NCBI RefSeq assembly: GCF_002846335.1
Contig: NZ_PJMQ01000001.1
Span: forward strand, 868,001 to 932,000
Source: Janthinobacterium sp. 61
Lineage (GTDB): Bacteria > Pseudomonadota > Gammaproteobacteria > Burkholderiales > Burkholderiaceae_D
DNA: 64,000 nt
Direction of reading: 5' to 3'
The position numbers and the translations under genes were made by a program. Shown piece after piece: positions 52,683-62,777 of this stretch; within the stretch, counting starts at the first letter, position 1; every line of letters starts with the position of its first letter. Under the pieces are notes generated by a model, which saw only the letters and a list, made by a program, of their open reading frames with translations, did no database searches and was not told the origin of the DNA.

Positions 52683-54311
52683 ATGAATTTGTTAAGAAAC
52701 GTCAGCATCGGGGTCCGTCTGGGACTGGGCTTTGCCGTCATTTTGCTGTTTTCCATGATCATCACCGGCATCAGTGTCTGGCGTCTGCATGACGTGGCCA
52801 GCGCCACGCGCACGATGATGGAAGAACCGCTGGCCAAGGAACGTTATATTTCCGACTGGTATACACGCATTGACAGCGCCGTGCGGCGCACGATCGCCAT
52901 CGCCCGCAGCAGCGACACCTCGCTGAGCGGTTATTTCGCCGAAGAGTCGAAAGTGTCTACCGCCAGCTCGGCTGTCCTGCAAAAGAAGATCGCGGCGCTG
53001 CTCAAGGACCCGCAAGAGCAGGCCATGTTCGCCAGCTTGCTGGAATTGCGCGAGGTCTACGTCGGCTCGCGCGACCAGGTCTACAAACTCAAGGGCGGGG
53101 CCCAGGCCGAGGCCGCCAACGAAGTGTTCGAAAAAACCTTTGTCCCCGCTGCAGCCAAGTACCAGAAGATGGTTTACGGCTTGCTGGAGCACCAGCGCGC
53201 CACCATAGACGCCACTGCGCGCCAGATTGATGACATCGCCAGCACCAGCCGCAACTTGCTGTTATTGATGTCGACGCTGGCACTGGCCTTTGGCGTCGTC
53301 TGTGCCTGGCTGTTGACGATGGGCATCGTACGTCCGCTGCGCACGGCCGTGGAGATTGCCCGCAAGGTGGCCGATGGCGACTTGACGGCGCAGATCGATG
53401 CCAGCGCCAAGGATGAAACGGGCCAGTTGCTGCAAGCGTTGAAGGACATGAACACCAGCCTGCTCAACATCGTCAGTGAAGTGCGCAGCGGCACGGACAG
53501 CATCGCCACATCATCGACGCAAATTGCCGCCGGCAACCAGGACTTGTCTTCCCGTACGGAAGAGCAGGCCGGTTCGCTGGAAGAAACAGCTTCCTCGATG
53601 GAGGAGCTGACCAGTACCGTGAAACAGAATGCGGACAATGCGCGCCAGGCGAATCAACTGGCAGCGTCGGCCGCGCAGGTGGCCGTCAAGGGCGGCGCCG
53701 TGGTGGCGCAAGTGGTGGGCACGATGGAATCGATCAACGCTTCGTCGAACAAGATCGTCGACATCATTTCGGTCATCGATGGCATTGCCTTCCAGACGAA
53801 CATCCTGGCCCTGAATGCGGCCGTGGAAGCGGCGCGCGCCGGCGAGCAGGGCCGTGGCTTTGCCGTGGTGGCGTCCGAAGTGCGCAACCTGGCGCAGCGT
53901 TCGGCTTCTGCAGCAAAAGAGATCAAGACCCTGATCGGCGCCTCGGTGGAACAAGTCAACGCGGGCAGCATGCTGGTGGCGCAAGCCGGTTCGACGATGA
54001 ACGATATCGTCGACAGCGTGCAGCGCGTGAGCGATATCATCACGGAAATCACGGCGGCCAGCAGCGAGCAAAGCGTGGGCATTGACGAGATCAACCGGGC
54101 CATCGGCCAGATGGATGCCGTGACGCAACAAAACGCGGCCCTGGTGGAAGAGTCGGCGGCCGCCGCCGAATCGATGCAGCACCAGGCGCACAATCTGGCG
54201 CAAGTGGTCAGCGTATTCAAGCTCAATGGCCAGCAGGCCAAGGTGAGTGGCGCGAGCACGCTGAAGCGCCCGGCAGCGCCACAATCCGCCTTGCGCCTGG
54301 GCGCACGCTGA
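52683..54311 (+). CDS. Methyl-accepting chemotaxis protein 1
   Basis: 542 residues from ATG 52683 (AGGA eight bases upstream). TM1 ([24 protein letters not shown]), four-helix-bundle-like periplasmic domain about 35-190 (MCP_signal 4HB type), TM2 about 195-220, HAMP ([23 protein letters not shown]), then the methylated and signalling helices with the hairpin tip [38 protein letters not shown]. No NWETF pentapeptide at the C-terminus, so CheR/CheB tethering is absent. Ligand unknown. Confidence 0.94.
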   Translation: MNLLRNVSIGVRLGLGFAVILLFSMIITGISVWRLHDVASATRTMMEEPLAKERYISDWYTRIDSAVRRTIAIARSSDTSLSGYFAEESKVSTASSAVLQKKIAALLKDPQEQAMFASLLELREVYVGSRDQVYKLKGGAQAEAANEVFEKTFVPAAAKYQKMVYGLLEHQRATIDATARQIDDIASTSRNLLLLMSTLALAFGVVCAWLLTMGIVRPLRTAVEIARKVADGDLTAQIDASAKDETGQLLQALKDMNTSLLNIVSEVRSGTDSIATSSTQIAAGNQDLSSRTEEQAGSLEETASSMEELTSTVKQNADNARQANQLAASAAQVAVKGGAVVAQVVGTMESINASSNKIVDIISVIDGIAFQTNILALNAAVEAARAGEQGRGFAVVASEVRNLAQRSASAAKEIKTLIGASVEQVNAGSMLVAQAGSTMNDIVDSVQRVSDIITEITAASSEQSVGIDEINRAIGQMDAVTQQNAALVEESAAAAESMQHQAHNLAQVVSVFKLNGQQAKVSGASTLKRPAAPQSALRLGAR

Positions 54312-54343
54312 AGGCTGCGGCCGCCCCGTGCCGCCGCAGCCTT
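54311..54343 (+). terminator. Hairpin between the two chemoreceptor genes
   Basis: AAGGCTGCGGC / GCCGCAGCCTT with an 11-base loop, followed by TTCCTTTTA. Confidence 0.6.
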
Positions 54344-54388
54344 CAGTTCCTTTTATATAGTCTGGTTCCGATTTTTTAGGATATTCAC

Positions 54389-56026
54389 ATGAATTTGTTA
54401 AGAAACGTCAGTATTGGTGTGCGTCTCGGCCTGGGTTTTGCCGTCATTTTGCTGTTTTCCATGGTCATTACCGGCATCAGCGTCTGGCGTTTGCACGACG
54501 TGGCCACCGCTACGCGCACCATGATGGAGCAGCCGCTGGCGAAGGAACGCTATATTTCCGACTGGTACAGCAAGATCGACAGCGGCATCCGCCGCACCAC
54601 GGCCATCGTGCGTAGCGCCGACACCTCGCTGGGACCGTATTTTGCGGAAGAAGCGAAACAGTCGTCCGTTGTCTCGAGTGAATTACAAAAGAAAATCGAA
54701 GCGCTGATTTCCGGCCCGCAAGAAACAGAACTGTTCCGCCAGGTCAGTGAGATGCGCAAGGTATATCTGGATTCCCGTGAGCAAGTATCGAAGCTGAAGG
54801 CGGCTGGCCAGACGGAGGAAGCGGAGAAGGCCTTCCAGACCGTGTTCGTGCCTGGCTCGACGAAGTACCAGAAAGTCATCATGAACATGCTGGAACACCA
54901 GCGCGCCAGCATCGACGCCACCGCGCGCGAGATCGATGCCGTAGCCAAGACCAGCCGCAACCTGCTGCTGGCGCTGGCCGCGCTGGCGCTGGCTTTTGGC
55001 GTCGTCTGCGCCTGGGTCTTGACGATGGGCATCGTGCGTCCGCTGCGCACGGCCGTGGAGATTGCCCGCAAGGTGGCCGATGGCGACTTGACGGCGCAAA
55101 TCGATGCCAGCGCCAAGGATGAAACGGGCCAGTTGCTGCAAGCGTTGAAGGACATGAACACCAGCCTGCTCAACATCGTCAGTGAAGTGCGCAGCGGCAC
55201 CGACAGCATCGCCACATCCTCGACGCAAATTGCCGCCGGCAACCAGGACTTGTCTTCCCGTACGGAAGAGCAGGCCGGTTCGCTGGAAGAAACAGCTTCC
55301 TCGATGGAGGAGCTGACCAGTACCGTGAAACAGAATGCGGACAATGCGCGCCAGGCGAATCAACTGGCGGCGTCGGCCGCGCAGGTGGCCGTCAAGGGCG
55401 GCGCCGTGGTGGCGCAAGTGGTGGGCACGATGGAATCGATCAACGCTTCGTCCAACAAGATCGTCGACATCATTTCGGTCATCGATGGCATTGCCTTCCA
55501 GACGAATATCCTGGCCCTGAATGCGGCCGTGGAAGCGGCGCGCGCCGGCGAGCAGGGCCGTGGCTTTGCCGTGGTGGCGTCCGAAGTGCGCAACCTGGCG
55601 CAGCGTTCGGCTTCTGCAGCAAAAGAGATCAAGACCCTGATCGGCGCCTCGGTGGAACAAGTCAACGCGGGCAGCATGCTGGTGGCGCAAGCCGGTTCGA
55701 CGATGAACGATATCGTCGACAGCGTGCAGCGCGTGAGCGACATCATCACGGAAATCACGGCGGCCAGCAGCGAGCAAAGCGTGGGCATTGACGAGATCAA
55801 CCGGGCCATCGGCCAGATGGATGCCGTGACGCAACAAAACGCGGCCCTGGTGGAAGAGTCGGCGGCCGCCGCCGAATCGATGCAGCACCAGGCGCACAAT
55901 CTGGCGCAAGTGGTCAGCGTATTCAAGCTCAATGGCCAGCAGGCCAGTGTCAGTGGCTTGAAGGGGATGAAGCGCCCAGCTGTAAAAGAACAGAAAGAAA
56001 CGTTGCAGATCGGCCGCGCTGCTTAA
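54389..56026 (+). CDS. Methyl-accepting chemotaxis protein 2 (tandem paralogue)
   Basis: 545 residues; same layout and the same leader TTAGGATATTCACATG as receptor 1. The cytoplasmic part from the end of TM2 to FKLNGQQA is the same as in receptor 1 except at a single residue at its start, whereas the periplasmic domain differs widely ([39 protein letters not shown] versus the first copy). It therefore senses something different while signalling identically. Tail [17 protein letters not shown]. The stop overlaps the convergent RNase H stop. Confidence 0.94.
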   Translation: MNLLRNVSIGVRLGLGFAVILLFSMVITGISVWRLHDVATATRTMMEQPLAKERYISDWYSKIDSGIRRTTAIVRSADTSLGPYFAEEAKQSSVVSSELQKKIEALISGPQETELFRQVSEMRKVYLDSREQVSKLKAAGQTEEAEKAFQTVFVPGSTKYQKVIMNMLEHQRASIDATAREIDAVAKTSRNLLLALAALALAFGVVCAWVLTMGIVRPLRTAVEIARKVADGDLTAQIDASAKDETGQLLQALKDMNTSLLNIVSEVRSGTDSIATSSTQIAAGNQDLSSRTEEQAGSLEETASSMEELTSTVKQNADNARQANQLAASAAQVAVKGGAVVAQVVGTMESINASSNKIVDIISVIDGIAFQTNILALNAAVEAARAGEQGRGFAVVASEVRNLAQRSASAAKEIKTLIGASVEQVNAGSMLVAQAGSTMNDIVDSVQRVSDIITEITAASSEQSVGIDEINRAIGQMDAVTQQNAALVEESAAAAESMQHQAHNLAQVVSVFKLNGQQASVSGLKGMKRPAVKEQKETLQIGRAA

Positions 56027-56550
56027 TCTTCCGGCAATGCAGCATCCTCTACCCAGCCGGCGATCGCCAGCTGCGATAGCCGGTCCGCCTCGCCATTCCT
56101 GTGGCGAGGCAGCCAGCGCAAGCTCACATCATTGAATTGTTCCAGCAGGGCCACTACGGTGGCCCTGTGCGTTTCCAGTCCCTTGGCGCCCTGCGGCGTC
56201 GTTCCCAGCACATCGTTGATCACCACCTGGCTGTCGCCGTACAGCAGCAGTTGCACGGGCGGCGGGCGCACGCCCTGGGCCGCCTGCAGCACGGCTATCA
56301 GTGCCGCATATTCCGCTTCGCTGCTGCTGCCATGGCCGGCCGCCTGGCTCACTTCGATGCGCTCGCCATCCGGCCCCAGCAGCAGGGCGCCTATGCCCAG
56401 CTTGCCCGGGTTCGGGTGGGCGGAGCCATCGAACCAGCCGCGCCAGGCCTGCGGGCCGCCGTCGTCCTGGCGCCTGAGCGCCAGCTGCGCGCGGCGCGCC
56501 TGCATCTTTGCTTCCTTGCGCTGTTTGCGCGCCTGTGATTCTGCCGTCAT
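56023..56550 (-). CDS. RNase HI-like protein
   Basis: 175 residues from ATG 56550. The four acidic residues of the RNase H catalytic set are visible: Asp in [11 protein letters not shown], Glu in [10 protein letters not shown], Asp in YGDSQVV and Asp in [10 protein letters not shown]. An N-terminal basic extension of about 40 residues ([26 protein letters not shown]) may bind nucleic acid. Start overlaps the stop of the membrane protein gene upstream by four bases (ATGA). Confidence 0.9.
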   Translation of the reverse strand: MTAESQARKQRKEAKMQARRAQLALRRQDDGGPQAWRGWFDGSAHPNPGKLGIGALLLGPDGERIEVSQAAGHGSSSEAEYAALIAVLQAAQGVRPPPVQLLLYGDSQVVINDVLGTTPQGAKGLETHRATVVALLEQFNDVSLRWLPRHRNGEADRLSQLAIAGWVEDAALPED

Positions 56551-56888
56551 GGCTTGATGAGCAAGGTGTCGATCAGGCTGCCTATCCAGCACGCCACCAG
56601 CACGCCCACGGCCACCGTCATGGCGGGGCCGTCATTGGCAGAGAGCAGCTCCACTTTTTCCATGATCAGCTGCACATCGAGGGGCAGGGCGCCACTGTCG
56701 ATCTGTGCCATAAGCTGGTCCAAGCGTGCCATGATCTGGCGCAATATGAGCAACAGGGCGATCAACGCCGGCACGAGGAACAGGCAGCCACGCGTCTTGC
56801 GTCCGAGCAGGAAATGCCCGCTGCCGGGAAATACCAGCGCCGACAGCAGCAGGGCCTGATGACGTTTGGAAAGGGGGGAGCCGCTCAT
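56547..56888 (-). CDS. Small two-segment membrane protein of unknown function
   Basis: 113 residues. Two or three hydrophobic segments (ALLLSALVFPGSGHFLLG, CLFLVPALIALLLILRQIM and TVAVGVLVACWIGSLIDTLLI) surround an Ala/Leu/Asp-rich loop. The first segment with FPGSGHFLLGRKTRG is reminiscent of TM2-type membrane domains. Translationally coupled to the RNase H gene by ATGA. No function is recognised. Confidence 0.7.
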   Translation of the reverse strand: MSGSPLSKRHQALLLSALVFPGSGHFLLGRKTRGCLFLVPALIALLLILRQIMARLDQLMAQIDSGALPLDVQLIMEKVELLSANDGPAMTVAVGVLVACWIGSLIDTLLIKP

Positions 56889-56924
56889 GCGCGCCTTTTG
56901 TAGAGGAAACAGCCTTTCATCATA

Positions 56925-59609
56925 CTATTGCCAGCCGAATTTGCGCAGATACACGCGTTTCATGAACGTCGTCAGCACGGTGTAGCAGACGAGGATGCCC
57001 AGCAGCCATGGAAAGTAGCCCAGTGGCAAGGCTTGCAGCTTGAAGTAAGTCGCCAGCGGTCCCATCGGCAAGAACACGCCCACGGCCATGATGGCAGTGG
57101 TGGCCACCAGCAGGGGCACGGACGCGATGCTGTCGATGAAGGGCAGCTTGGGCGTGCGGATCAGGTGCACGATCAGGGTTTGCGTCAGCAAGCCGACGAC
57201 GAACCAGCCGGATTGGAACAGGGTCTGCTGTTCTGGCGTATTCGCGCCAAACACATGCCACATCAAAATAAAGGTGCTGATGTCGAAGATCGAGCTGATG
57301 GGACCGAAGAACACCATGAAGCGGCCAATGTCGCGCGGGTTCCAGCTCAGCGGCTTCTGGATCAGTTCAGCGTCGACATTGTCGAAGGGAATGGCGATCT
57401 GCGACACGTCATACAGCAGGTTTTGCACCAATAAGTGCAGCGGCAGCATCGGCAAAAACGGCAGGAAGGCGCTGGCCACCAGCACGGAAAATACATTGCC
57501 GAAGTTCGAGCTGGCCGTCATGCGGATGTATTTGAGCATGTTGCTGAAGGTGCGCCGGCCTTCCAGCACGCCTTCTTCCAGCACCATCAGGCTTTTTTCC
57601 AGGAGGATGATGTCGGCCGCTTCCTTGGCGATATCGACGGCCGAATCGACGGAAATGCCGATGTCGGCCGCGCGCAGGGCTGGCGCGTCGTTGATGCCGT
57701 CGCCCATGAAACCGACGATATGGCCATTGCCGCGCAGGGCGCGCACCAGGCGCTCCTTGTGCAGCGGGCTGAGCTTGGCAAACACGGTATTGTCTTCGGC
57801 TGCCCTGGCCAGGGTAGCGTCATCCATGTCGTCCAGTTGCGGGCCTTGCAGCACGCCATGCACGGCCAGGCCCACTTCGCGGCAAATCTTCGCCGTCACC
57901 AGATGGTTGTCGCCTGTCAAGACTTTCACGGTGACGCCATGTTCCGCCAGCGCGCGCAGGGCGGGCGCCGTCGATTCCTTCGGCGGATCGAGGAAGGCGA
58001 CATAGCCGATCAGGGTCAGTGCCGTCTCATCGGCCACGCCGTACACGGTTTTATGCGGCGGCACTTCCTTGACGGCCACGGCCACCACGCGCAAGCCTTC
58101 CGCGTTCAAGCCGTGCGTGGTTTCCAGCACTTTCGCCAGCAGGGCGGCATCGAGCGGCACGTTCACGCCATTCAGGCGCAAATGGCTGCAGGCGGCGAGG
58201 ATTTCTTCGACGGCGCCCTTGCAAATCAGTTCATGGTGATCATTTTTTTCGGAAACGACAACGGACATGCGGCGGCGCACGAAATCGAAGGGGATTTCAT
58301 CGACTTTGACGTAATCGCGTGCCAGCTGCATTTCCGTTTGCAGTTCAACATGGTCGAGCACGGCCCGGTCCAGCAGGTTTTTGAGGCCTGTCTGGTAATG
58401 GCTGTTCAGGTAGGCAAATTGCAGTACCTCATCGGATTGCTGGCCGAATACGTCGGTATGGCGCTCCAGCACGATCTTGTCCTGCGTCAAGGTGCCTGTC
58501 TTGTCCGTGCACAGCACATCCATGGCGCCGAAGTTCTGGATCGCATCCAGGCGTTTCACGACGACTTTCTTTTTCGACAGTTTCACGGCGCCCTTGGCCA
58601 GGGTGCTGGTGACAATCATGGGCAGCATCTCCGGCGTCAGGCCTACGGCCACGGACAGGGCGAAGAGGAACGCTTCCATCCAGTCGCCCTTGGTCCAGCC
58701 ATTGATCAGGAACACCAGCGGCGCCATCACGAGGGCGAAGCGGATCAGCAGCCAGCTGACGCTATTCACGCCCGCTTCAAACGCCGTCGGCGTGCGCTCG
58801 GTGGCCGTCACGCGCGTGGCGATGGTGCCGAAATAGGTGCGGTTGCCTGTGGCCAAGACCAGCGCCGTGGCGGCGCCCGAGATGACGTTCGTGCCCATGA
58901 ACAGCAAATTGCCCAGGTCCATCGGGTCTTTGCCATGGGCATCGGCCAGTTCCGCCATCTTTTCCACGGGCAAGGATTCACCCGTCATGGCGGCCTGGCT
59001 GACGAACAGGTCTTTCGCGGAAAGCAAGCGGCAATCGGCGGGGATCATGTCGCCGGCCGACAGCACGATGATGTCGCCCTGCACCAGCTGGCGGATAGGC
59101 AGCTCGATCTGCTGGCCATTGCGCAGCACGGTGGCGGTATTGCTGACCATGGCTTTCAGGCGCTCGGCGGCCCGGTTCGAGCGGCCTTCCTGCACGAAGC
59201 GCAGCAGGGTCGACAAAATCACCATGGTGCCGATGACGATGGTGGCCTTAGGGTCTTCCGTCAGGTAGGACACGATGGCCAGCACCGTCAGCAGCAGGTT
59301 GAACGGATTCTTGTAGCAAAGCCACAGGTGCTGGTACCAGGCCAGCGGCTTTTCATGCTCGACTTCATTCGGACCCGTCTGTGCGCCGATGACTTGCGCC
59401 TCGGCATCGCGCAAGCCTTCCAGGCGCGTATGCAGGCGGTTCAGGGCACTGTCCAGATCTTCGTGGGCGGCGCCCAGCAGCTGGCGCGCCAGGTGGTCGG
59501 GCACGGGACGGGCCGTGCTGTTTTCCAGTGGCATGGCGCGGCGACGGAAATGGCCGGCCGTATGGCGCTTGCGCAGGAACGATTCGAACAAACGGGTGAA
59601 GAGATTCAT
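56925..59609 (-). CDS. mgtA: Magnesium-translocating P-type ATPase MgtA
   Basis: 894 residues from ATG 59609 (AAGGAAG directly upstream). P3B-ATPase: N-terminal tail (MNLFTRLFESFLRKRHTAGHFRRRAMPLENSTARP), E1-E2 core with SQAAMTGESLPVEK, phosphorylation site DVLCTDKTGTLTQDK near residue 368, GDGINDAPALRAADIGISVD hinge, and C-terminal membrane segments. Imports Mg2+ at low external magnesium. A long 5' leader with several hairpins (59610-59865) is the expected place for Mg-dependent control. Confidence 0.95.
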   Translation of the reverse strand: MNLFTRLFESFLRKRHTAGHFRRRAMPLENSTARPVPDHLARQLLGAAHEDLDSALNRLHTRLEGLRDAEAQVIGAQTGPNEVEHEKPLAWYQHLWLCYKNPFNLLLTVLAIVSYLTEDPKATIVIGTMVILSTLLRFVQEGRSNRAAERLKAMVSNTATVLRNGQQIELPIRQLVQGDIIVLSAGDMIPADCRLLSAKDLFVSQAAMTGESLPVEKMAELADAHGKDPMDLGNLLFMGTNVISGAATALVLATGNRTYFGTIATRVTATERTPTAFEAGVNSVSWLLIRFALVMAPLVFLINGWTKGDWMEAFLFALSVAVGLTPEMLPMIVTSTLAKGAVKLSKKKVVVKRLDAIQNFGAMDVLCTDKTGTLTQDKIVLERHTDVFGQQSDEVLQFAYLNSHYQTGLKNLLDRAVLDHVELQTEMQLARDYVKVDEIPFDFVRRRMSVVVSEKNDHHELICKGAVEEILAACSHLRLNGVNVPLDAALLAKVLETTHGLNAEGLRVVAVAVKEVPPHKTVYGVADETALTLIGYVAFLDPPKESTAPALRALAEHGVTVKVLTGDNHLVTAKICREVGLAVHGVLQGPQLDDMDDATLARAAEDNTVFAKLSPLHKERLVRALRGNGHIVGFMGDGINDAPALRAADIGISVDSAVDIAKEAADIILLEKSLMVLEEGVLEGRRTFSNMLKYIRMTASSNFGNVFSVLVASAFLPFLPMLPLHLLVQNLLYDVSQIAIPFDNVDAELIQKPLSWNPRDIGRFMVFFGPISSIFDISTFILMWHVFGANTPEQQTLFQSGWFVVGLLTQTLIVHLIRTPKLPFIDSIASVPLLVATTAIMAVGVFLPMGPLATYFKLQALPLGYFPWLLGILVCYTVLTTFMKRVYLRKFGWQ

Positions 59610-59880
59610 GCTCTTCCTTTCACGACGAGGTGTTGACGGGCGGCGCAGCCGCAGGCAAGACTTGCGTGCCGCCAACGCGGCATGTCGAAGCATGGCGCTG
59701 GCGGGCAATCCGGGTCAGTAGCCGGTCGCGATCGGAAAGAGGGGGGAGGCGCGCGGCCAGACTGGCCGCACGAGACACCGCACCTTGCTCAGCAAGGCAC
59801 GGAGGAAAGAGAGTTCCGCGTTGCTTGCTGTTTAGCTGCCGAGGCAATCACCGATACAAGATCGGCTACTGTCACTAGAA
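59610..59880 (-). promoter_or_regulatory. Long structured leader of mgtA
   Basis: On the minus strand, before the mgtA ATG, three short perfect inverted repeats occur: GCGGCCAG-A-CTGGCCGC (59753-59769), CCTTGCT-C-AGCAAGG (59783-59797) and CCGAT-ACAAG-ATCGG (59851-59865). A TTG-started 75-codon frame (59620-59847) containing several prolines runs through it. The arrangement resembles Mg-sensing leaders in outline only; no known riboswitch core was recognised. Confidence 0.45.
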
Positions 59881-60187
59881 CAAGTACCCACGTGGGACTC
59901 CGTAAATGAATAATGAGGGCATCTTATGGATGCGCTGCAAGGGTGTCAACTGAAGAAATCTTAGGTTTCCAAAGTGTAATGTGGGTGTGGGCGATTATGA
60001 AAGCAAGATGCCAAATAATAAAGGTTGATAGAAGTAGTGCAGGCGGACTTGCTCGTGGGGACCAGAAGCGGCCATTCGCGTTGATGTGACAATGTGTTAT
60101 TTTTTCCGCCCGGCAATCCGTTATGCTCGGGTACGCTGATGGGCTAGCAATAGCCATGGTAAACGCTATGCATATACAGAAAAACAA
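59881..60187. other. Gene-free AT-rich stretch
   Basis: About 300 bases between the mgtA leader and the small zinc-ribbon gene. I see only fragments of shared intergenic sequence (GACCAGAAGCGGCCATTCGCG) and no open frame of credible coding character. Confidence 0.5.
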
Positions 60188-60541
60188 ATGACTATGGAAT
60201 TGATCGTGGGGGCAATAGTAGCCGGACTTGTTGTCATGCTCTTTGCCGGCAAGTACTTTTCTAAAAAACTACCCAAAGAAACACATTTCGAATGTGCCCG
60301 TTGCGGCACGGTTGCACGCCATACCGATCGAACCATCGAAGCCTGGCGTAACAACAAAACCACCTTTTTTTGCCAGTCCTGTCATATCAAATGGGTGCAT
60401 GCCAGGACGCCACGAGAGCGTGCGCGTAGCGCTTCTCCTGCCGGTTCCAGATCTGGATCGAAATCAGGATGCCTTGGCGTTGTTGTGCTGTTTGCCGTCG
60501 TTCCGCTTGCTGGCTTTCTACTGGTGCACGCATATGCCTGA
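60188..60541 (+). CDS. Small zinc-ribbon membrane protein, unknown
   Basis: 117 residues (ATG at 60188 or 60194). N-terminal TM (LIVGAIVAGLVVMLFAGKYF), then a four-cysteine zinc ribbon: Cys-x2-Cys in FECARCGTVARH and Cys-x2-Cys in FFCQSCHIKW, a Ser/Arg-rich linker, and a second TM (GCLGVVVLFAVVPLAGFLLVHAY). Resembles rubredoxin-like double-Cys ribbon proteins of membrane type. No function is recognised. The four Cys and two TM spans argue that it is a real gene. Confidence 0.62.
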   Translation: MTMELIVGAIVAGLVVMLFAGKYFSKKLPKETHFECARCGTVARHTDRTIEAWRNNKTTFFCQSCHIKWVHARTPRERARSASPAGSRSGSKSGCLGVVVLFAVVPLAGFLLVHAYA

Positions 60542-60988
60542 CCCATTTCTGGCGTGGTGCGCCTTGCCAGAAACATCTCCTTCCTTTCCAGCTTCTGGGA
60601 TGTTGCTGCTCAGTATGTCTGGAAACGGGAAGATGACTGTTTTACGGCGAGCACTATTGGCAGCGACGAATGTCTTGCGGCCTATTGTGTTGAAAAGATC
60701 GAGCGGCAACAATTTCGGATGGTCTCAGACCTCCAGGCAAGCGGTGAGCGTTCGCTATCAACGATGAACGACAAAATCGACGTTGACGCCGCCGAGAAAT
60801 ATCACCCGCTTGACGTGACGTCAGCGCTCGGCCAAGAGCATACGGTCGCTTTATCAACGAGAAACAGCTTACGCACGCTAACCACCAATTCGGTTGAGCC
60901 CCAAACGAAAGATGCCAAACTAAAGTTGCCTCAAGTAAGTAATTGCCGATTTTAAGTGGATGCAGGTTTGTTGGGATAATACGGCCCC
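60542..60988. other. Uncertain stretch with a possible 133-codon frame
   Basis: Between the zinc-ribbon gene and the diguanylate cyclase. A frame from GTG 60554 to 60955 (MVRLARNISFLSS...VSNCRF) is open, but its composition is not typical of a fold, it has no clear ribosome site, and frames overlap on both strands. I give it low weight. Confidence 0.3.
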
Positions 60989-62182
60989 TTGGATTACTTT
61001 GAAAGTGCGATAGTGGCTATAACGGACGTATCGACCCTATTCTTCGGCATGACACTTAACCTGTCGATCATGGCCGTGGCGTTGCCCTATTTTATGGGGC
61101 GGGTGAACCGTGCTGCGCGCTATGCACAAGCCGGTATCGTATTGCAAACTGCAGGTTGGATTTTCCTGCTGTGGTCAAGCACTTTTGAACGGGGCGGCTG
61201 GGCCGACCACCTATTGTCAACGATGGCAATGGGCAGCGTCTCGGGCGGCATGGTTTTCAATGCCATGGCCTTTCAATTGTGGTACGGCCGTAAGGCGAGT
61301 GCTCGCATTCCAGCCGCCATAGCCGTACTGATGACAGTAGGCTACTGCATCGGTTTTTCCGACTATCCGTTCAGGGTAGGCTGGGCGAATGGCCTGCTGG
61401 CATTGCAGATTGCAACCATCATAGTTCCCCTGTGCCGTGCGCCACAGGTAGCAGTTGGACGCTGGCGTTGGCTATTAATCATATGTCTTACAGTTCAGAT
61501 GCTGGTACTTGCCGGCCGCGCCGTGCTGGGTGCGTTCTACACCGCTGAGTTTCCGAATTTTTTTGGGCCGTATCTGATCAACCGGGTGTTTGCCTTGTCA
61601 TCGAACTCGATGATGATGATGTCGGTGGTGGCCATCCTCCTTGCGCACCGCGACGAGGCGGCCCGGGAACTGGAACGGTTGGCTACGCTAGACGGTCTGA
61701 CCGGCGCCTTGAACCGCCGCGCCTGGATACTAAAGTCCGAAATCGACCTGGCCAGAAGTTTGCGATACAAGCAGCCGCTCGGCGTGTTGATGCTTGACCT
61801 CGACTATTTCAAGCAAATCAACGACAAGCACGGCCATGCCGGTGGCGACAGGGCGTTGCAAGTTTTCGTCACTGGCTTACGGGCTGTGAGCCGTGCCGGA
61901 GATCTGTTCTGCCGCTACGGCGGCGAGGAATTCTGCGTGCTACTCAACTGTGCCGACCTCGCCTCGATCATAGCTTACGACGAACGCATGCGGCAGTGGC
62001 TGGCGCTGCATTCGTTCAACGAACTGGGTTTTGCACTCTCTTACAGCGGAGGCATCGCCATGCGTATGCACAAAACCGACTCCATAGAGAATATGCTTGA
62101 GCGTGCCGACGTCGCCCTCTACAAAGCCAAGTCGCAGGGGCGTGGCTGTACGCTTGCCAGCTCGGAAGTTCTCTGCGCATAA
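60989..62182 (+). CDS. Membrane-anchored diguanylate cyclase
   Basis: 397 residues from a TTG at 60989 (no good ribosome site; an internal ATG at 61049 would cut the first membrane segment). Six or seven hydrophobic segments over residues 1-215 form an uncharacterised membrane sensor. The GGDEF domain reads GGEEF at about 311-315 (CRYGGEEFCVLL), with an I-site RAGD five residues upstream, so product inhibition is likely. LDGLTGALNRRAW starts the cyclase domain. It makes c-di-GMP, affecting motility and biofilm. Confidence 0.9.
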   Translation: MDYFESAIVAITDVSTLFFGMTLNLSIMAVALPYFMGRVNRAARYAQAGIVLQTAGWIFLLWSSTFERGGWADHLLSTMAMGSVSGGMVFNAMAFQLWYGRKASARIPAAIAVLMTVGYCIGFSDYPFRVGWANGLLALQIATIIVPLCRAPQVAVGRWRWLLIICLTVQMLVLAGRAVLGAFYTAEFPNFFGPYLINRVFALSSNSMMMMSVVAILLAHRDEAARELERLATLDGLTGALNRRAWILKSEIDLARSLRYKQPLGVLMLDLDYFKQINDKHGHAGGDRALQVFVTGLRAVSRAGDLFCRYGGEEFCVLLNCADLASIIAYDERMRQWLALHSFNELGFALSYSGGIAMRMHKTDSIENMLERADVALYKAKSQGRGCTLASSEVLCA

Positions 62183-62206
62183 ATCGGTGGTTTCTGTTTC
62201 ATCTTC

Positions 62207-62243
62207 AACACTCCTGTAACCTAGCCGTTTAGGTTAGAGTGTT
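62207..62243 (+). terminator. Terminator-like hairpin after the cyclase
   Basis: AACACTC-(CTG bulge)-TAACCTA pairs with TAGGTTA-GAGTGTT around a 6-base loop; 14 paired bases, no T-run. Confidence 0.6.
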
Positions 62244-62308
62244 GCGACCACCGATTGAATCCGCAGCCAGAAGCAGCCGTTGAAGCGAAACTTGAATAAC
62301 TAAAATCA

Positions 62309-62617
62309 ATGATAAAAATTATGGAATATAAAATACGACTTCAGTTGGGACAGAAAATTTCCCGCATTTCTCTATTTTTTTTCTCGTTAATGTTCTTTGG
62401 CTGTGCCTTTGCTCCTGAAGTTTTACCGGCTCATGTAAGGTTTTTTTCCTTGGCGCTATCGGCACTATTTGCTTGCGTAGGGAGCAATAAATCTGCTTTG
62501 GTTTCACCGGCGAAGAGCTTGCAATGGAAGTTCATGCCGCCGACACCACGAGCTTTGTTTCTCGCTTTTTTTCAGTTGCTAGTATTGTCGGCTGTGATGA
62601 TGTTCTTGGATGTTTAA
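62309..62617 (+). CDS. Small hydrophobic membrane protein, unknown
   Basis: 102 residues (ATG 62309 or 62321). Three hydrophobic segments (ISLFFFSLMFFGCAFAPEVL, FFSLALSALFACVGS, ALFLAFFQLLVLSAVMMFLDV). Lower GC and codon use than in the rest of the window. No recognised family or ribosome site. Confidence 0.5.
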   Translation: MIKIMEYKIRLQLGQKISRISLFFFSLMFFGCAFAPEVLPAHVRFFSLALSALFACVGSNKSALVSPAKSLQWKFMPPTPRALFLAFFQLLVLSAVMMFLDV

Positions 62618-62777
62618 ATTGCCACGAGTTCACTAGACACTGCTGAACTGCTCATAAGCACTGGCTGGACGACAGTTGCAAAGGGTCAGTAAAGCATCCA
62701 ATGGGGCGGTACCTGCCAACGACGGCAAGCGGCCAATAGCGGCCAGTCAACTCGCTCCGAAAAATACTACAATTTAT

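Noticed and set aside
57435..59636. 733-codon plus-strand frame opposite mgtA.
   Set aside because: Shadow of the conserved P-type ATPase; no ribosome site or domain.
60228..60767. 179-codon frame overlapping the zinc-ribbon gene.
   Set aside because: Overlaps the better supported gene in another frame and lacks a ribosome site.
60554..60955. 133-codon frame after the zinc-ribbon gene.
   Set aside because: No ribosome site, unlikely composition and competing frames on both strands; recorded only as an uncertain stretch.
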